Shown here in pieces: positions 7,777 to 16,607 of a stretch of 28,829 nucleotides of DNA. The translations under genes and the position numbers were made by a program. Under the pieces are notes generated by a model. The model saw nothing but the letters and a program-made list of their open reading frames with translations. It was not told the DNA's origin and made no database searches. This DNA comes from a virus. The first letter of the stretch is position 1. The number at the start of each line of letters is the position of its first letter. Location: positions 1 to 28,829 of IMG/VR virus record IMGVR_UViG_3300020475_000516; one strand, given 5' to 3'.

Positions 7777-10170
7777 TTAATTAATATCCGCGGTACCAGT
7801 ATACTGACCCGGGCTTTCTAGTTCAAAATTTACAGGTAATCCATTAGAATTTCTTTGTTCAATCATTCTGCTTTGTTGAGTACCCTCTATTTTTGTTCTT
7901 TTGTCTTTGCGATCTTCTATCGCAGCTTCTTTAGCTTTCATTGCTTCAACTTCCATTTTCTTTAATTCTAAATCAAATTGATGTTGAACCTGCATTTCTT
8001 GTTGTTTAATTTGAGAAGCAGTTTGTAATCTTTGTATTTCCATTTGATTCTTAGCTTGTTCAAACTGTACATTAGAAGCGGTTAAAGCTTGTTGTTTTTG
8101 CATTTCAGCTTGAGCTTGTCTTTCACTAGCTTCTGCGTTTGCATTAGCTTGTGCTTGTATATTAGCTTGCTGAGCTTCTTGCATTTGTTTTTGCTTCTGC
8201 TTTCTTTTTTGCTTAAGCATTTGATTAGCAAGTTTTAAATTTTTAACCTGCCTAATATCAATAGCATCTTCTAAATCTACACCACCTTGTTGAAGAGACA
8301 TTTGTATGTTTTGTTCTAACATAGCTTTTTCTTCTTCTTCTGGTTCTAATTCTAAAAATATACCAAAATCATGTAATGAAAGATTTTGTATTTCACTTAA
8401 CGTTCCTACATTATAGGTGGATATAGAATTTTTAAGAGAATTTAATGTTAAAGGATCCTGTAAAGAATCTGCAATTTTAAGAGAAATATTCTCACATGTT
8501 CTTAATGTTAACCATAAACTAGCAGTTAAAATATGTCTTGTTGCAGTATTAGAAGCATTAGCAGCCATTTTTTGTAAACCTACTAATGTGTCTTTTTCAG
8601 GCAAACTACCATCTCTAGCTTCATTTAATCCGGTCACATCTCTTATTAACTGTAAATAGTATTGATAAGTTTGTATTAAACTTTGTATTTTAGCTCCACC
8701 ACTACCGGTTTGTAATTCTTGTATAGGTACTTTACCAGGATTCATGTCACCTTCTTGGGTTAAAGATCTACCTACAATACTACCAGTTTGGAAATACATG
8801 TTTAACGCTTCTGCTGGATTATAATTAGTACCATTACCTAAGTCAACCTCAGCAAGTCCATCCATATCTAAAAATACACCATCAGGTACCATTCTAGCAA
8901 TAACTTGTTGTAATTTTAAATGAGTTATTTGAATCATATCAGCAAAACCAGTTACTCTACTTACTAAGCTTTCAATTCTTCCTTTGTACATTCGAGGCGC
9001 GCATATAGTATAACTCATTTCTACTTTAGTAGTATCCGAAAAAGGTCTTGTCATGTTTTCAGACATTTTCCATTCTATAAGTTGGTTGTTACCTATAATT
9101 TTCGCTCCTTGATATAGTACTTCTATTTTTCTAGAAACAGTTTCAAAATTATCGCTGTCTGGTGGGTTAAACTGATCATCTTTAACTAACGCTTTTTGCA
9201 AGCCTTGATCTGTTTGTTTTATTTTAAACACCTGTGTGTTATATGTTTTATATTCAAAAAATAAAACCTGAACAGTGTTAGGATCGTAAGTTTGCCAACC
9301 ATACATGGTTTGAGAACTATATCCTTGAGTGTCTTGTATTTTGCTTAATTCTGCTTCTGCTAAACCAGGGAATCTTTTTGCAATTTCAGGAATAGTCATC
9401 GCTTTTACTTCACCTACATAATAAATATCTTCAAAGTTTGGATCTTCTGTGTATGAATATATTAAATAAGCTGGATCTACATAATCTACTGTTACTCCAT
9501 TTGCTTTATTCCAACTAGTTTTCACAGCACCAATACCTAATGTAACTAAATCTTGATTAAATCTTTTCTTTATATTATCAAATCTGTTTTTACTAAGCTC
9601 ATTGTTTATAACTTCTTCTTCAGCTATTTCTATAGACTGTTTATAAGAGAGTTGCATATGCAAGTCTAGCTCTTCTTCTGATTCAGGAAGTTTTGTTTTA
9701 TCAGTTTGGTATTCATCAAGACCTAGTGTGTTCTGTAAATTATCAAGATAAGGTTTAGCCGCCATATCTTGTAGTATAGCTGTAGCGTAATCAGTTCGTT
9801 TTTTTAAAGCAACTGGATCTTGAGCAAAAGCTTTTATTTCATAATCTTTATTAGATAATCCATTAACCACAATGTCAACAAACTTTGCTATAATAGGAAC
9901 TGGTTTCCAGTCTAAATTAAGATAGGACAAATCACCATTAATAGATAATTCATCTTTATATTTTTGAACTGGTTGTTCTCCTTTAGCATATAGTCTTCTT
10001 TGGTGAAACAAATTATAAGATAATGCAAAACGTGTGCCATTACCTCCTTGTCTCCACCATTCTGTTTCAATAGCTTGAGCAACTTTTCTACCGTATTCCG
10101 GAGTAGCTTTTTCCGCATCAGGAACTGTCTGACTAGGAAAAGTACTAGAGTAGTTTGTTGTAATATTCAT
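7777..10170 (-). CDS. Portal protein, 797 aa
   Basis: The portal forms the dodecameric ring at one head vertex through which TerL packages DNA. The gene directly abuts terL (the terL stop codon starts on the next base) and precedes scaffold and capsid. At 797 residues it matches the large portals of crAss-like phages. Portal-like features include an N-terminal helical region, VEMSYTICAPRMYKGRIESL, a long core helix around YYLQLIRDVTGLNEARDGSL, and the following helix with LVGLQKMAANASNTATRHIL. Residues about 650-760 are an extreme Gln/Ala/Lys/Glu coiled-coil tail (for example KQRKQKQKQMQEAQQ), probably the barrel helix reaching into the head. The start is the ATG in GAATATTACA-rich context without Shine-Dalgarno. 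Confidence 0.8.
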   Translation of the reverse strand: MNITTNYSSTFPSQTVPDAEKATPEYGRKVAQAIETEWWRQGGNGTRFALSYNLFHQRRLYAKGEQPVQKYKDELSINGDLSYLNLDWKPVPIIAKFVDIVVNGLSNKDYEIKAFAQDPVALKKRTDYATAILQDMAAKPYLDNLQNTLGLDEYQTDKTKLPESEEELDLHMQLSYKQSIEIAEEEVINNELSKNRFDNIKKRFNQDLVTLGIGAVKTSWNKANGVTVDYVDPAYLIYSYTEDPNFEDIYYVGEVKAMTIPEIAKRFPGLAEAELSKIQDTQGYSSQTMYGWQTYDPNTVQVLFFEYKTYNTQVFKIKQTDQGLQKALVKDDQFNPPDSDNFETVSRKIEVLYQGAKIIGNNQLIEWKMSENMTRPFSDTTKVEMSYTICAPRMYKGRIESLVSRVTGFADMIQITHLKLQQVIARMVPDGVFLDMDGLAEVDLGNGTNYNPAEALNMYFQTGSIVGRSLTQEGDMNPGKVPIQELQTGSGGAKIQSLIQTYQYYLQLIRDVTGLNEARDGSLPEKDTLVGLQKMAANASNTATRHILTASLWLTLRTCENISLKIADSLQDPLTLNSLKNSISTYNVGTLSEIQNLSLHDFGIFLELEPEEEEKAMLEQNIQMSLQQGGVDLEDAIDIRQVKNLKLANQMLKQKRKQKQKQMQEAQQANIQAQANANAEASERQAQAEMQKQQALTASNVQFEQAKNQMEIQRLQTASQIKQQEMQVQHQFDLELKKMEVEAMKAKEAAIEDRKDKRTKIEGTQQSRMIEQRNSNGLPVNFELESPGQYTGTADIN

Positions 10171-12381
10171 TTATTTAATTATTTTTGAAACTATACCGCT
10201 GTTGTTATATTTCTTTATACCTAACTCTATAGGTTCTCTTTTTCTTCTACTTACTGGTGCGTATCTATTTTTATTGCAAGCCATTAAAGCTAGTCCAGAA
10301 CTAATAGATGCATCATGAGTAGTTCTATTATTTATATCAAATTTTGCCCAATCTTCTAATGTTCTTTGAAAATAAACATCTCCATAAGAATCTCCATTAA
10401 AACCAACCATAGTTTCTATGTAAGATTCTATAGCCGCAGCGTGAGCTTGTTTTATGTCTTCACTTGAATTAGGTATTCCACCTATTTCTTTTTCTGTAAC
10501 AGATAATTTATTCCAAATTTTATCTGGTCTATTCATAGCAAAACCTCTATATCCTCTTCTTTTAAAATGATATAAAAGTCTTGGTTTATTGTTTTCCGCT
10601 AGTATTGGCATTCCATAAAATACACACGCCATTAAAACATCTTCAAAAAATATCTCTGCTGTTTGAGGTCTAGCTATATATTCTAGAAAAAAATGATTTG
10701 CTGGAGCATCTTCCATGCTAAACTTTGTAAGTCCATGAAGAGAACCATTAGAACCTCTTTTATCTACTGTTCCTGATATATCATATGGGTCACATCCAAA
10801 TGCTCCAATATGTTCATTTCCAGGATATTTAACACCGTTTTTTTCAATATATCTATTTTGTATAATAGAATTAGGAACCCAAGTAATAAAAAACCTGCCT
10901 TGATTGCTGGGGTAAAACATAACCCTACTATCTTTAATCCCACTTTCCCATTGAAAATTACCCTGTGTTACTAATTTTTTACCATTTATATCTTCATTAT
11001 AATCAATTTGTTGATATATTTTTGTTAAATTAAACAAAGAAGATTTAGATTCATCTCTAAACGCGTGCTTAGTTGTTCTTGGAAATTGTCTATAAAATTC
11101 ATTTAACGCATCGGCATCATCTTTTAAACCATCTACTTCATTTTGCCAATAATCAATTACACCTAAATATATTTCTTCTCCTTGTGGTCCTTGAACAGTT
11201 TGTTTTGGTGTGTCGAATACAGGTATGCCATAAGAATCGATGTATCCTTCGTAGTTCCATTCCATAGGTATGAACAAACTATATAGTCCCGAACGAGTCT
11301 GTCCGTTGGCGTTTCTTTTCGTGATGTCTGAATCATCATATAATTTTTTAAAATTTCTACCTCCTTTATCTAAAGCATTTGAAGTAGAACCCATCATACA
11401 TTTACCAATAATTCTACTACCTAATCTTAATGTTGTTTTAGTAACTCGCCAATTATTTAAAATATTATTAGGTCTTTCCCATTTTCCAGATTCATCATGA
11501 ACTAATAACTTTAATTTTTCACCATCATAACTATTGTCCCCTGTATTTTTCCAATCAATAGTTGTATCAAGACCTTGTAGTTCTGTAGAAGCTTCATTAG
11601 TTATAAGTTTACGTCTAGTTAATTTAGTAGCGGGAACTCTATAAGCTAATTCCGTTTTAGGTCTATCCATACCGTCTTGAATAGGTTTAAAAAAGAAAGG
11701 ATAGTTGACTGAAATAGGAACAACTTTATCTGTAAACATTGTTTTAGCGTCAGGTCCTGATTTAGATAATATACCATATCTTGAATCTGAATTTAATGTA
11801 GCTAAATTAACTGTTTCACCTGAAGCCATAAATGAAAAACCAGAACGTCTGTTTTTTAAATAACACATCCCATAGGATCTAACATCTGCTTTACAAGCTT
11901 CCCAAAATATAAAAAATAATCTATTTGCTTCTCTAAAATCAGGTTTACCTACATCAATTTTACTCCACTGTAAATACATATAATGACTACCGGTTAAGTA
12001 CGTAGGTTCATCTTTGTTGTAAAACCAAAACCCGTTTTCTCTACGATTAAACTCTATATCTATATAATCATACCATGTTTCTTTAAAGTCTAAAGGATAA
12101 TCTTCCCAATCAAATATAGTTTTTATACGTTTTAACTCTTTTGGTAACGGTGTATATTCCCATTTATTTTCTTTAAAACTAACTACATCTTCTTTTAAAG
12201 GTAATGCTATTTTTAAACCTTGTATTTCATATATTTCACCTATTTTTCCTGTTTTACTTATAACAACTACATCGTGTTCTTTATTGTAACCGTACTTCCA
12301 CTTGTTGTATCGGTTTTGTTGTTTAAGTACTTTAGGTTTTATATGATCTTTTAATACTTTATATAACTCTTGCTTATACAT
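10171..12381 (-). CDS. terL: Terminase large subunit (packaging ATPase/nuclease), 736 aa
   Basis: TerL pumps DNA into the prohead and cuts concatemers. The order of motifs fits. A P-loop-like NRRSGFSFMASGE sits near residue 175; it departs from the canonical GxxxxGKS, with Arg/Lys before the loop instead. Walker B LLVHDE lies near residue 292 and the coupling motif MMGSTSN near 330. The RNase H-like nuclease domain shows an acidic GCDPYD near residue 530, PILAENNK near 600, and a late Asp in DASISSGLALM near 690. The large size fits crAss-like terminases. The start overlaps the stop of the upstream 92-aa gene by one base (TAATG), which implies translational coupling. The next gene is portal, with zero spacing. 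Confidence 0.85.
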   Translation of the reverse strand: MYKQELYKVLKDHIKPKVLKQQNRYNKWKYGYNKEHDVVVISKTGKIGEIYEIQGLKIALPLKEDVVSFKENKWEYTPLPKELKRIKTIFDWEDYPLDFKETWYDYIDIEFNRRENGFWFYNKDEPTYLTGSHYMYLQWSKIDVGKPDFREANRLFFIFWEACKADVRSYGMCYLKNRRSGFSFMASGETVNLATLNSDSRYGILSKSGPDAKTMFTDKVVPISVNYPFFFKPIQDGMDRPKTELAYRVPATKLTRRKLITNEASTELQGLDTTIDWKNTGDNSYDGEKLKLLVHDESGKWERPNNILNNWRVTKTTLRLGSRIIGKCMMGSTSNALDKGGRNFKKLYDDSDITKRNANGQTRSGLYSLFIPMEWNYEGYIDSYGIPVFDTPKQTVQGPQGEEIYLGVIDYWQNEVDGLKDDADALNEFYRQFPRTTKHAFRDESKSSLFNLTKIYQQIDYNEDINGKKLVTQGNFQWESGIKDSRVMFYPSNQGRFFITWVPNSIIQNRYIEKNGVKYPGNEHIGAFGCDPYDISGTVDKRGSNGSLHGLTKFSMEDAPANHFFLEYIARPQTAEIFFEDVLMACVFYGMPILAENNKPRLLYHFKRRGYRGFAMNRPDKIWNKLSVTEKEIGGIPNSSEDIKQAHAAAIESYIETMVGFNGDSYGDVYFQRTLEDWAKFDINNRTTHDASISSGLALMACNKNRYAPVSRRKREPIELGIKKYNNSGIVSKIIK

Positions 12382-12659
12382 TACTTAGATCTTCCTTCTG
12401 CAAAACCTTTAAATTCTTTAGGTTTTTTTGTTTCTTCTTCTACCTTTCCTTCTATAATGTTTTCTTCTTCGTTTATTTTTGAAAGGATTTCAAACGCGTC
12501 AAATATAGCTAATTTTTTAGTGGCAGCTGCATTTTTTAATCTATCAGCTGAAATGTCTGGTCCAAAATCTATTATTGGTTCTTTAGCTACTTTTATTAAT
12601 TCATCAACAGCTACGTGTCCAGCTTGGATTATATTCCTTTTGATTTTTTTTACTTCCAT
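12381..12659 (-). CDS. Small conserved phage protein upstream of terL; possible small terminase
   Basis: A 92-aa protein with a basic N-terminus (MEVKKIKRNIIQ). A helical AGHVAVDELIKVAKEP segment is followed by a second helix, SADRLKNAAATKKLAIFDAFEIL, and an acidic linker. The C-terminus reads KEFKGFAEGRSK. Its stop overlaps the terL ATG by one base, so the two are coupled. Position, small size and helical nature suggest a TerS-like DNA-recognition subunit, but no clear helix-turn-helix can be read, so this stays a hypothesis. Its 5' end overlaps the 201-aa gene by 56 nt. I keep this start because MEVKK begins the natural basic helix. Confidence 0.7.
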   Translation of the reverse strand: MEVKKIKRNIIQAGHVAVDELIKVAKEPIIDFGPDISADRLKNAAATKKLAIFDAFEILSKINEEENIIEGKVEEETKKPKEFKGFAEGRSK

Positions 12660-13209
12660 ATTTAATTACAATATCATTAGATTTCATGCAGTAAAGCAGT
12701 TCATTATCTACAACAAACTCCCATTCAGCTCCTGGTTTAAAACCTACTACATCATTTAAAGCAATATTATGTGCTTCTAATGAGTTATTAGTATATTTTA
12801 GTATACCAATATAAGGAACTGTTTTTTTATGCTTTAAAACATCATTATTTTCTATAGGTTTTATAAAACATCTATCACCAAAAGTATGCCATTTGTTATT
12901 TTTTTTATATAAATATATTTGATCTAAAGATACAAAATATAAATTATCTTTAAAATAACTTCTACTGTTTTTCTTCTCACCCTGCATATCATAAAAGTTT
13001 CTAAAAATGTTTTGATGAACTATAATTGTATCACCTATTTTTATACTTGTTTTAAAAGCTGCAGGTAAAGAAACAACTTTAGCTTTTCTATTCACAAATT
13101 TCCAAGATTCAATTTTATTATTTAAAATCAAATCTTTATCACCTACTTTAGTTTTATTATTATATGTTCCACCTATTGGTTGTACAATAAAATCATATAA
13201 ACTTTTCAT
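12604..13209 (-). CDS. Candidate tandem (double) GroES-like co-chaperonin, 201 aa
   Basis: Two halves each align by eye with GroES. Half 1 (residues about 3-102) has YDFIVQPIGG (the DRVIVKP strand) and KVGDKDLILNN (mobile-loop position). It continues with RKAKVVSLPA (the GEVLAVG strand), SIKIGDTIIVHQ (the VKVGDIVIF strand), and ends LYFVSLDQIYLY (the VLIMSESDILAI strand). Half 2 (residues about 110-185) has GDRCFIKPIE, YIGILKYTNN, IALNDVVGFKPGAEWEFVVD and LLYCMKSNDIVIKYG. A GroES domain is 90-100 residues, so 201 residues suits a doublet like chloroplast Cpn20. The phage also encodes groEL and a canonical groES 7-9 kb away. The overall fold is my inference from strand patterns. Its role could be chaperonin capping or a structural GroES-fold protein. 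It overlaps both neighbours (1 and 56 nt). Confidence 0.5.
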   Translation of the reverse strand: MKSLYDFIVQPIGGTYNNKTKVGDKDLILNNKIESWKFVNRKAKVVSLPAAFKTSIKIGDTIIVHQNIFRNFYDMQGEKKNSRSYFKDNLYFVSLDQIYLYKKNNKWHTFGDRCFIKPIENNDVLKHKKTVPYIGILKYTNNSLEAHNIALNDVVGFKPGAEWEFVVDNELLYCMKSNDIVIKYGSKKNQKEYNPSWTRSC

Positions 13210-13436
13210 TAATACTCAAGATCGTATTCTACTGCTATTGCCATTTGTGAATTAAATTTTTTCCATGGCAAAACCTCACTTCTCTTTTTAATATGTATAT
13301 TATAAGAGTTGTCAATAGGCTCAAATAAAATATGAGAAATTATATGACCTCCATAAACCTCTTGACCTACTGAATAATGCATTGCATCGTTTTTATAATC
13401 CGATCCAATACTAATCTTACGTATTACATTATTCAT
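13209..13436 (-). CDS. Small hypothetical protein, 75 aa
   Basis: I do not recognise this protein. It is beta-rich (SVGQEVYGGHIISHILFEPI, YNIHIKKRSEVLPW) with no membrane segment or Cys cluster. It is locked into its neighbours: its start overlaps the end of the 81-aa gene by 8 nt, and its stop overlaps the start of the double GroES-like gene by one base (TAATG). It is therefore part of the same translational unit that leads into terL. Confidence 0.7.
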   Translation of the reverse strand: MNNVIRKISIGSDYKNDAMHYSVGQEVYGGHIISHILFEPIDNSYNIHIKKRSEVLPWKKFNSQMAIAVEYDLEY

Positions 13437-13674
13437 TTGTGTCAGGCTTATGTTCAGTATAAGTACCGTCTTCTAGATTAATATCTATAGCACCATACTT
13501 ATCTTCTAAATCATTTTTTAATTTCCCTTGATCTTGATTTACACCCGCTAACTCATGAAGCAACGCGTGTTTTTCTGTTTCTGCAACTCCTACTTTGTGT
13601 AATAATTGCGCTATTGTGTTTTGCAGAGTTAATATATTGTCTAACTCTTCTTTGGTTATTGCTTTTTTACTCAT
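13429..13674 (-). CDS. Small acidic coiled-coil protein, 81 aa
   Basis: Residues about 5-65 form one long predicted helix (KEELDNILTLQNTIAQLLHK, TEKHALLHELAGVNQDQGKL), then an acidic tail ending HKPDTNE. Such short coiled-coil proteins are common near the packaging genes of marine phages, but I know no function. It is the first gene after an intercistronic hairpin, so it may begin the terminase-proximal RNA segment. The leader is TTAAATTAAATTTAATATA with no Shine-Dalgarno. Confidence 0.7.
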   Translation of the reverse strand: MSKKAITKEELDNILTLQNTIAQLLHKVGVAETEKHALLHELAGVNQDQGKLKNDLEDKYGAIDINLEDGTYTEHKPDTNE

Positions 13675-13691
13675 TATATTAAATTTAATTT

Positions 13692-13727
13692 AACATTTTG
13701 GGGTACCATAAAGATACCCCTTATGTT
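13692..13727 (-). terminator. Two-tier intercistronic hairpin upstream of the terminase group
   Basis: GGGGTA (13700-13705) pairs with TACCCC (13715-13720) around a 9-nt loop. Outer arms AACAT (13692-13696) and ATGTT (13723-13727) also pair, separated from the inner stem by small A-rich bulges. It occupies the 54-nt gap after the 115-aa gene. On the minus strand AAAATGTT follows rather than a T-run. It could act as a partial terminator, RNase site or stabiliser. Confidence 0.5.
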
Positions 13728-13728
13728 G

Positions 13729-14076
13729 TTATATTCCAAATAATCCTCCGCTTATATATATCGGATCATTATTATTGTCTCTACTAAATCCCACATTGGT
13801 TTTTACACCTCCTGGATTAGCAGTCATTAATCTTGCCCACCTGTCATTTAACGTTTTGTTAGAAATTGTCGGGGCTGTTCCACTTCCATCAACTGTAGTG
13901 TCTAATGATAAATTTACATTAGTACCGCTTGTTCCAAACGTATCATTCATTACTAATCGATACGTGGTGTTATCCACTGCGTAAGCAAACTTTATATCAT
14001 CTTTGTCTATAACAAATTTTCCTTCTTCAGATGGCTGTGAACTATTTACAACTTCAAATTCTAAATATTGTGCCAT
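13729..14076 (-). CDS. Structural-looking protein of unknown function, 115 aa
   Basis: A beta-rich, Thr/Asn/Ser-rich small protein (FVIDKDDIKFAYAVDNTTYR, VNLSLDTTVDG). A single helix in its last third reads LNDRWARLMTANPGGVKT. That helix followed by (A/S)NPG and a beta strand also occurs in the next two upstream genes and in the 741-aa protein, so the group may share a virion domain. No enzyme motif is visible. It could be a small head or tail subunit. It ends just before the two-tier hairpin and has an AAAACATG start context. Confidence 0.75.
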   Translation of the reverse strand: MAQYLEFEVVNSSQPSEEGKFVIDKDDIKFAYAVDNTTYRLVMNDTFGTSGTNVNLSLDTTVDGSGTAPTISNKTLNDRWARLMTANPGGVKTNVGFSRDNNNDPIYISGGLFGI

Positions 14077-14094
14077 GTTTTAAAGTATTAATTG

Positions 14095-14967
14095 TTATGC
14101 TTCTGGTTCACCACCACCACCGGCTGATGTTTCAACTGCGTGTATATCACTCCATCTAAATGGATAGGTAGTCGTGTCATTTTTTTGGAAAACAGCTGTG
14201 CTTTCATCAAATGAGCTAATAATAGGAGAAGGTACTCCAATACCACCAAATCTTAATTTAAAACCTCCATAAGTTACAGGTCCACTTCCATCATCATAAG
14301 TAAAGTCTTTTACTTCACCTAGAACAACATCTGTTATTGGTGCTCCTGGATTAGCTACTAAATAATCACTTACTTTTGCTTCTAACCATCTACTTATTAA
14401 TTCAGTTACAGAAGTAACAGTTCCAATATTAGAATTAAATACACCAAAATAAGCTCTAATTGCTTCATCAGTCCATTCATATTGAATTCCATTTATTGGT
14501 TCAACAGGAGTTGTAATATTATTTGCGCCATTACCCTCACCAAGTTGACAGTTATAACCATTAGTGTTATTTAATACCCATGATTTAAAAGGAATTGTTA
14601 ATGCTCTAATACCTGCTGCCGTTGATTCTGTAATAAATGGTTCACCAGAACCACCTAAATTGTTAACAGGTACGTCGGATACTACGTTTAACTCTAAATA
14701 TCCTTGATTTTTTACTCCTAATACTACTCTGTAGCTTAAGCACATGTTACAGTTTTCGCATTCACCTCCTCCAAGATTTACTACTTCAGGAATATAAGAG
14801 TATATAGACATTACATCATCCTTATTAACCGTTAGTGTTCTTGTGTTTTCTATACCGTAGTACATTTCAGTAGATTCTAGTATCTCACCTTTTCCTGTAT
14901 CTAGGAAGACTTCTTTTGCTTGAGAAGTTGTGTTAAAACCTCTAAAATTTAAATATTCTATGTTCAT
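14095..14967 (-). CDS. Virion-type protein with CxxCxxC cluster, 290 aa
   Basis: I do not recognise this protein. It is beta-rich with a Cys cluster ECENCNMC near residue 80 and a lone Cys near 140, which could bind a metal or form disulfides. Near residue 200 it has SRWLEAKVSDYLVANPGAPI, the shared helix-(A/S)NPG motif. The C-terminal part contains GGFKLRFGGIGVPSPI and ends in a Gly/Glu tail. No membrane segment is visible. It lies among structural-type genes with 18-21-nt gaps and an AAAACATG start context. A head-decoration or tail-associated component is the likely class, but this is context only. Confidence 0.75.
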   Translation of the reverse strand: MNIEYLNFRGFNTTSQAKEVFLDTGKGEILESTEMYYGIENTRTLTVNKDDVMSIYSYIPEVVNLGGGECENCNMCLSYRVVLGVKNQGYLELNVVSDVPVNNLGGSGEPFITESTAAGIRALTIPFKSWVLNNTNGYNCQLGEGNGANNITTPVEPINGIQYEWTDEAIRAYFGVFNSNIGTVTSVTELISRWLEAKVSDYLVANPGAPITDVVLGEVKDFTYDDGSGPVTYGGFKLRFGGIGVPSPIISSFDESTAVFQKNDTTTYPFRWSDIHAVETSAGGGGEPEA

Positions 14968-14988
14968 TGTTTTATGTTATTATGTTGT

Positions 14989-16113
14989 TTATTTACCTTT
15001 TATTGGTCCCGATGAAAAACCTTCACAGCATTTACTATCTATAGTGCTACTTGTAAAAGCAGGGCGTCCGTTAAATTGTTCTAAAATATTAACTCCATCA
15101 CTAAAAAGTTGTGCTGGATTAAGATTTATTTCTTGAGCAAGATAACCATCTTGATTAAGTGCATCCGCAGCATTATGTGATTTATCATATAATGCACTAG
15201 AAAGTCCCCATGTCTCCGCAAGAGTAGGATACGATTGTATAGCATCTACTGTGTCTGCGTCTGAAACACCTTGTCCTCTGTTAGTTATTACAGCGCATGT
15301 AACTACTAGTTTATTTTTACCATTTACAAATTCTTGACCTAATTCTGGATATAACTGAGTTTCTAATACTATATCATTTGGATCTAATCCTTCAGCAGCA
15401 AGAGTTGCAGCATCTTTACACTGCCATTTCCCAGCATTTAAATTTTCTTTAGTTTTTCCAAAATCTAATAAAGTTTCTTTAGCTCCAGGATTTGAAACTA
15501 AAGCTTTTTGTAATTTATCTTGTAAAAATTTTTGTACTTGATTATATCCTTGGTCTCCTACGATAGCCACGCCGTCGTTAATTTTCATTTCATATGCTGA
15601 ATTGTTTTCTTTAAAAAGATCTGATAGAAAAGGATATGTATACCAAACTCTAGCAGGTGTTGCGCCTCCTTTTGCATCAGCATTTTCCCACACTACTTCT
15701 TGAGAAATTCTTAACCATAAAGACCCGTTGTATTCTAAATAGTTATCCGCGTCGTCTCCGCCTGGGGCACTAGCAACAGTTGATTGCCATAATGTTTTAC
15801 TTACATTTAAAGGAATTTGCATCCAAAAACCAGCGTCGTCCTGCGATGTAGGTGCTATACCAAAATATAAATCTAACCATTTACTCAGTTGATTTTCTAC
15901 TATGTTTTCTAATTTAATTGGAATCCCGGTGACGGGACTGGATGAATCCTCATTGCTAAAATATAAAGAACCTGTTGAAGTTCCTAAAAACTCTTGAGGA
16001 ATTCTTAAAGTTTTCATAATTTTACTATAAGAACCTACTTGGTTACCTTCAGGAGATTCAATTTCTGTGACTACTCTTTGTACCACAGGAATTTTTAAAT
16101 ATCTACTTGCCAT
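14989..16113 (-). CDS. Virion-type protein of unknown function, 374 aa
   Basis: I do not recognise the family. The N-terminus (MASRYLKIPVVQRVVTEIES) is beta-rich. It is followed by VENQLSKWLDLYFGIAP and, near residue 190, VQKFLQDKLQKALVSNPGAK, a copy of the helix-(A/S)NPG motif of the next two downstream proteins. A later beta segment reads NKLVVTCAVITNRGQGVSDA. The C-terminus carries CCEGFSSGPIKGK. No signal peptide, membrane helix or catalytic motif is visible. The size and the motif shared with two adjacent genes suggest paralogous virion subunits expressed together. It precedes them in the transcript, 23 nt after the holin candidate. Confidence 0.75.
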   Translation of the reverse strand: MASRYLKIPVVQRVVTEIESPEGNQVGSYSKIMKTLRIPQEFLGTSTGSLYFSNEDSSSPVTGIPIKLENIVENQLSKWLDLYFGIAPTSQDDAGFWMQIPLNVSKTLWQSTVASAPGGDDADNYLEYNGSLWLRISQEVVWENADAKGGATPARVWYTYPFLSDLFKENNSAYEMKINDGVAIVGDQGYNQVQKFLQDKLQKALVSNPGAKETLLDFGKTKENLNAGKWQCKDAATLAAEGLDPNDIVLETQLYPELGQEFVNGKNKLVVTCAVITNRGQGVSDADTVDAIQSYPTLAETWGLSSALYDKSHNAADALNQDGYLAQEINLNPAQLFSDGVNILEQFNGRPAFTSSTIDSKCCEGFSSGPIKGK

Positions 16114-16136
16114 AATTATTGTTATTGTTGTTGTTA

Positions 16137-16607
16137 TTATTTATTATTACTTATACTTTTAAATTTTTCCGCACCTCGTGAGCCAAAATAGGCTACATAA
16201 ACAGTGACTAATAAAGTTTTCAATAATTCTACCCAGCCAGTATCTACTGTGAAGGTCCATTGAAAACTATCTAATATTATTAAAATTACCATAGAAATTG
16301 TAAGAAATATTAAAGATATTGGGCGTGTATTTTTACTTAACCATGAATCTGATTTCATGTCGCTTTCCCATCTTTTTGATACTTCTTGCATTTCTATTAT
16401 GTCCATTTCTAAAAGCTTCATAGCTTTTTCTTTATCTTCTGGTTGTAATACAGTATCAGGTTCTTTTTGTATTAAGTTTTTAACCATACCTAAAACACCT
16501 TGATCTGGTAATACATCACCAACAGTACCTAAAATTCCAGGTGCTGCTTTTGATAAAAAAGCTCCTACTTTAGTTTCAGAAAATTTTTTTTTATTTTTTG
16601 TTGCCAT
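16137..16607 (-). CDS. Putative holin (GTA_holin_3TM-like), 156 aa
   Basis: Holins collect in the inner membrane and open it at a set time to start lysis. Residues 1-80 are amphipathic and include GAFLSKAAPGILGTVGDVLP. Then come the charged SDMKSDSWLSKNTRP stretch, a hydrophobic segment at 97-115 (ISLIFLTISMVILIILDSF), and a second at about 126-142 (WVELLKTLLVTVYVAYFGS). It ends GSRGAEKFKS. The pattern SDMxSDSWLSKNxRP...DS...YFGSRGxEK is the one I know from the 3TM holin family. Two membrane segments are evident; the third would lie in the weaker N-terminal part. No endolysin is seen in this window. The ATG lies inside the end of the upstream 58-aa gene (17-nt overlap). Confidence 0.65.
   Translation of the reverse strand: MATKNKKKFSETKVGAFLSKAAPGILGTVGDVLPDQGVLGMVKNLIQKEPDTVLQPEDKEKAMKLLEMDIIEMQEVSKRWESDMKSDSWLSKNTRPISLIFLTISMVILIILDSFQWTFTVDTGWVELLKTLLVTVYVAYFGSRGAEKFKSISNNK

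Noticed and set aside
9912-10118. Minus-strand second frame inside the portal gene
   Set aside because: It is a frame shadow of the portal N-terminus.
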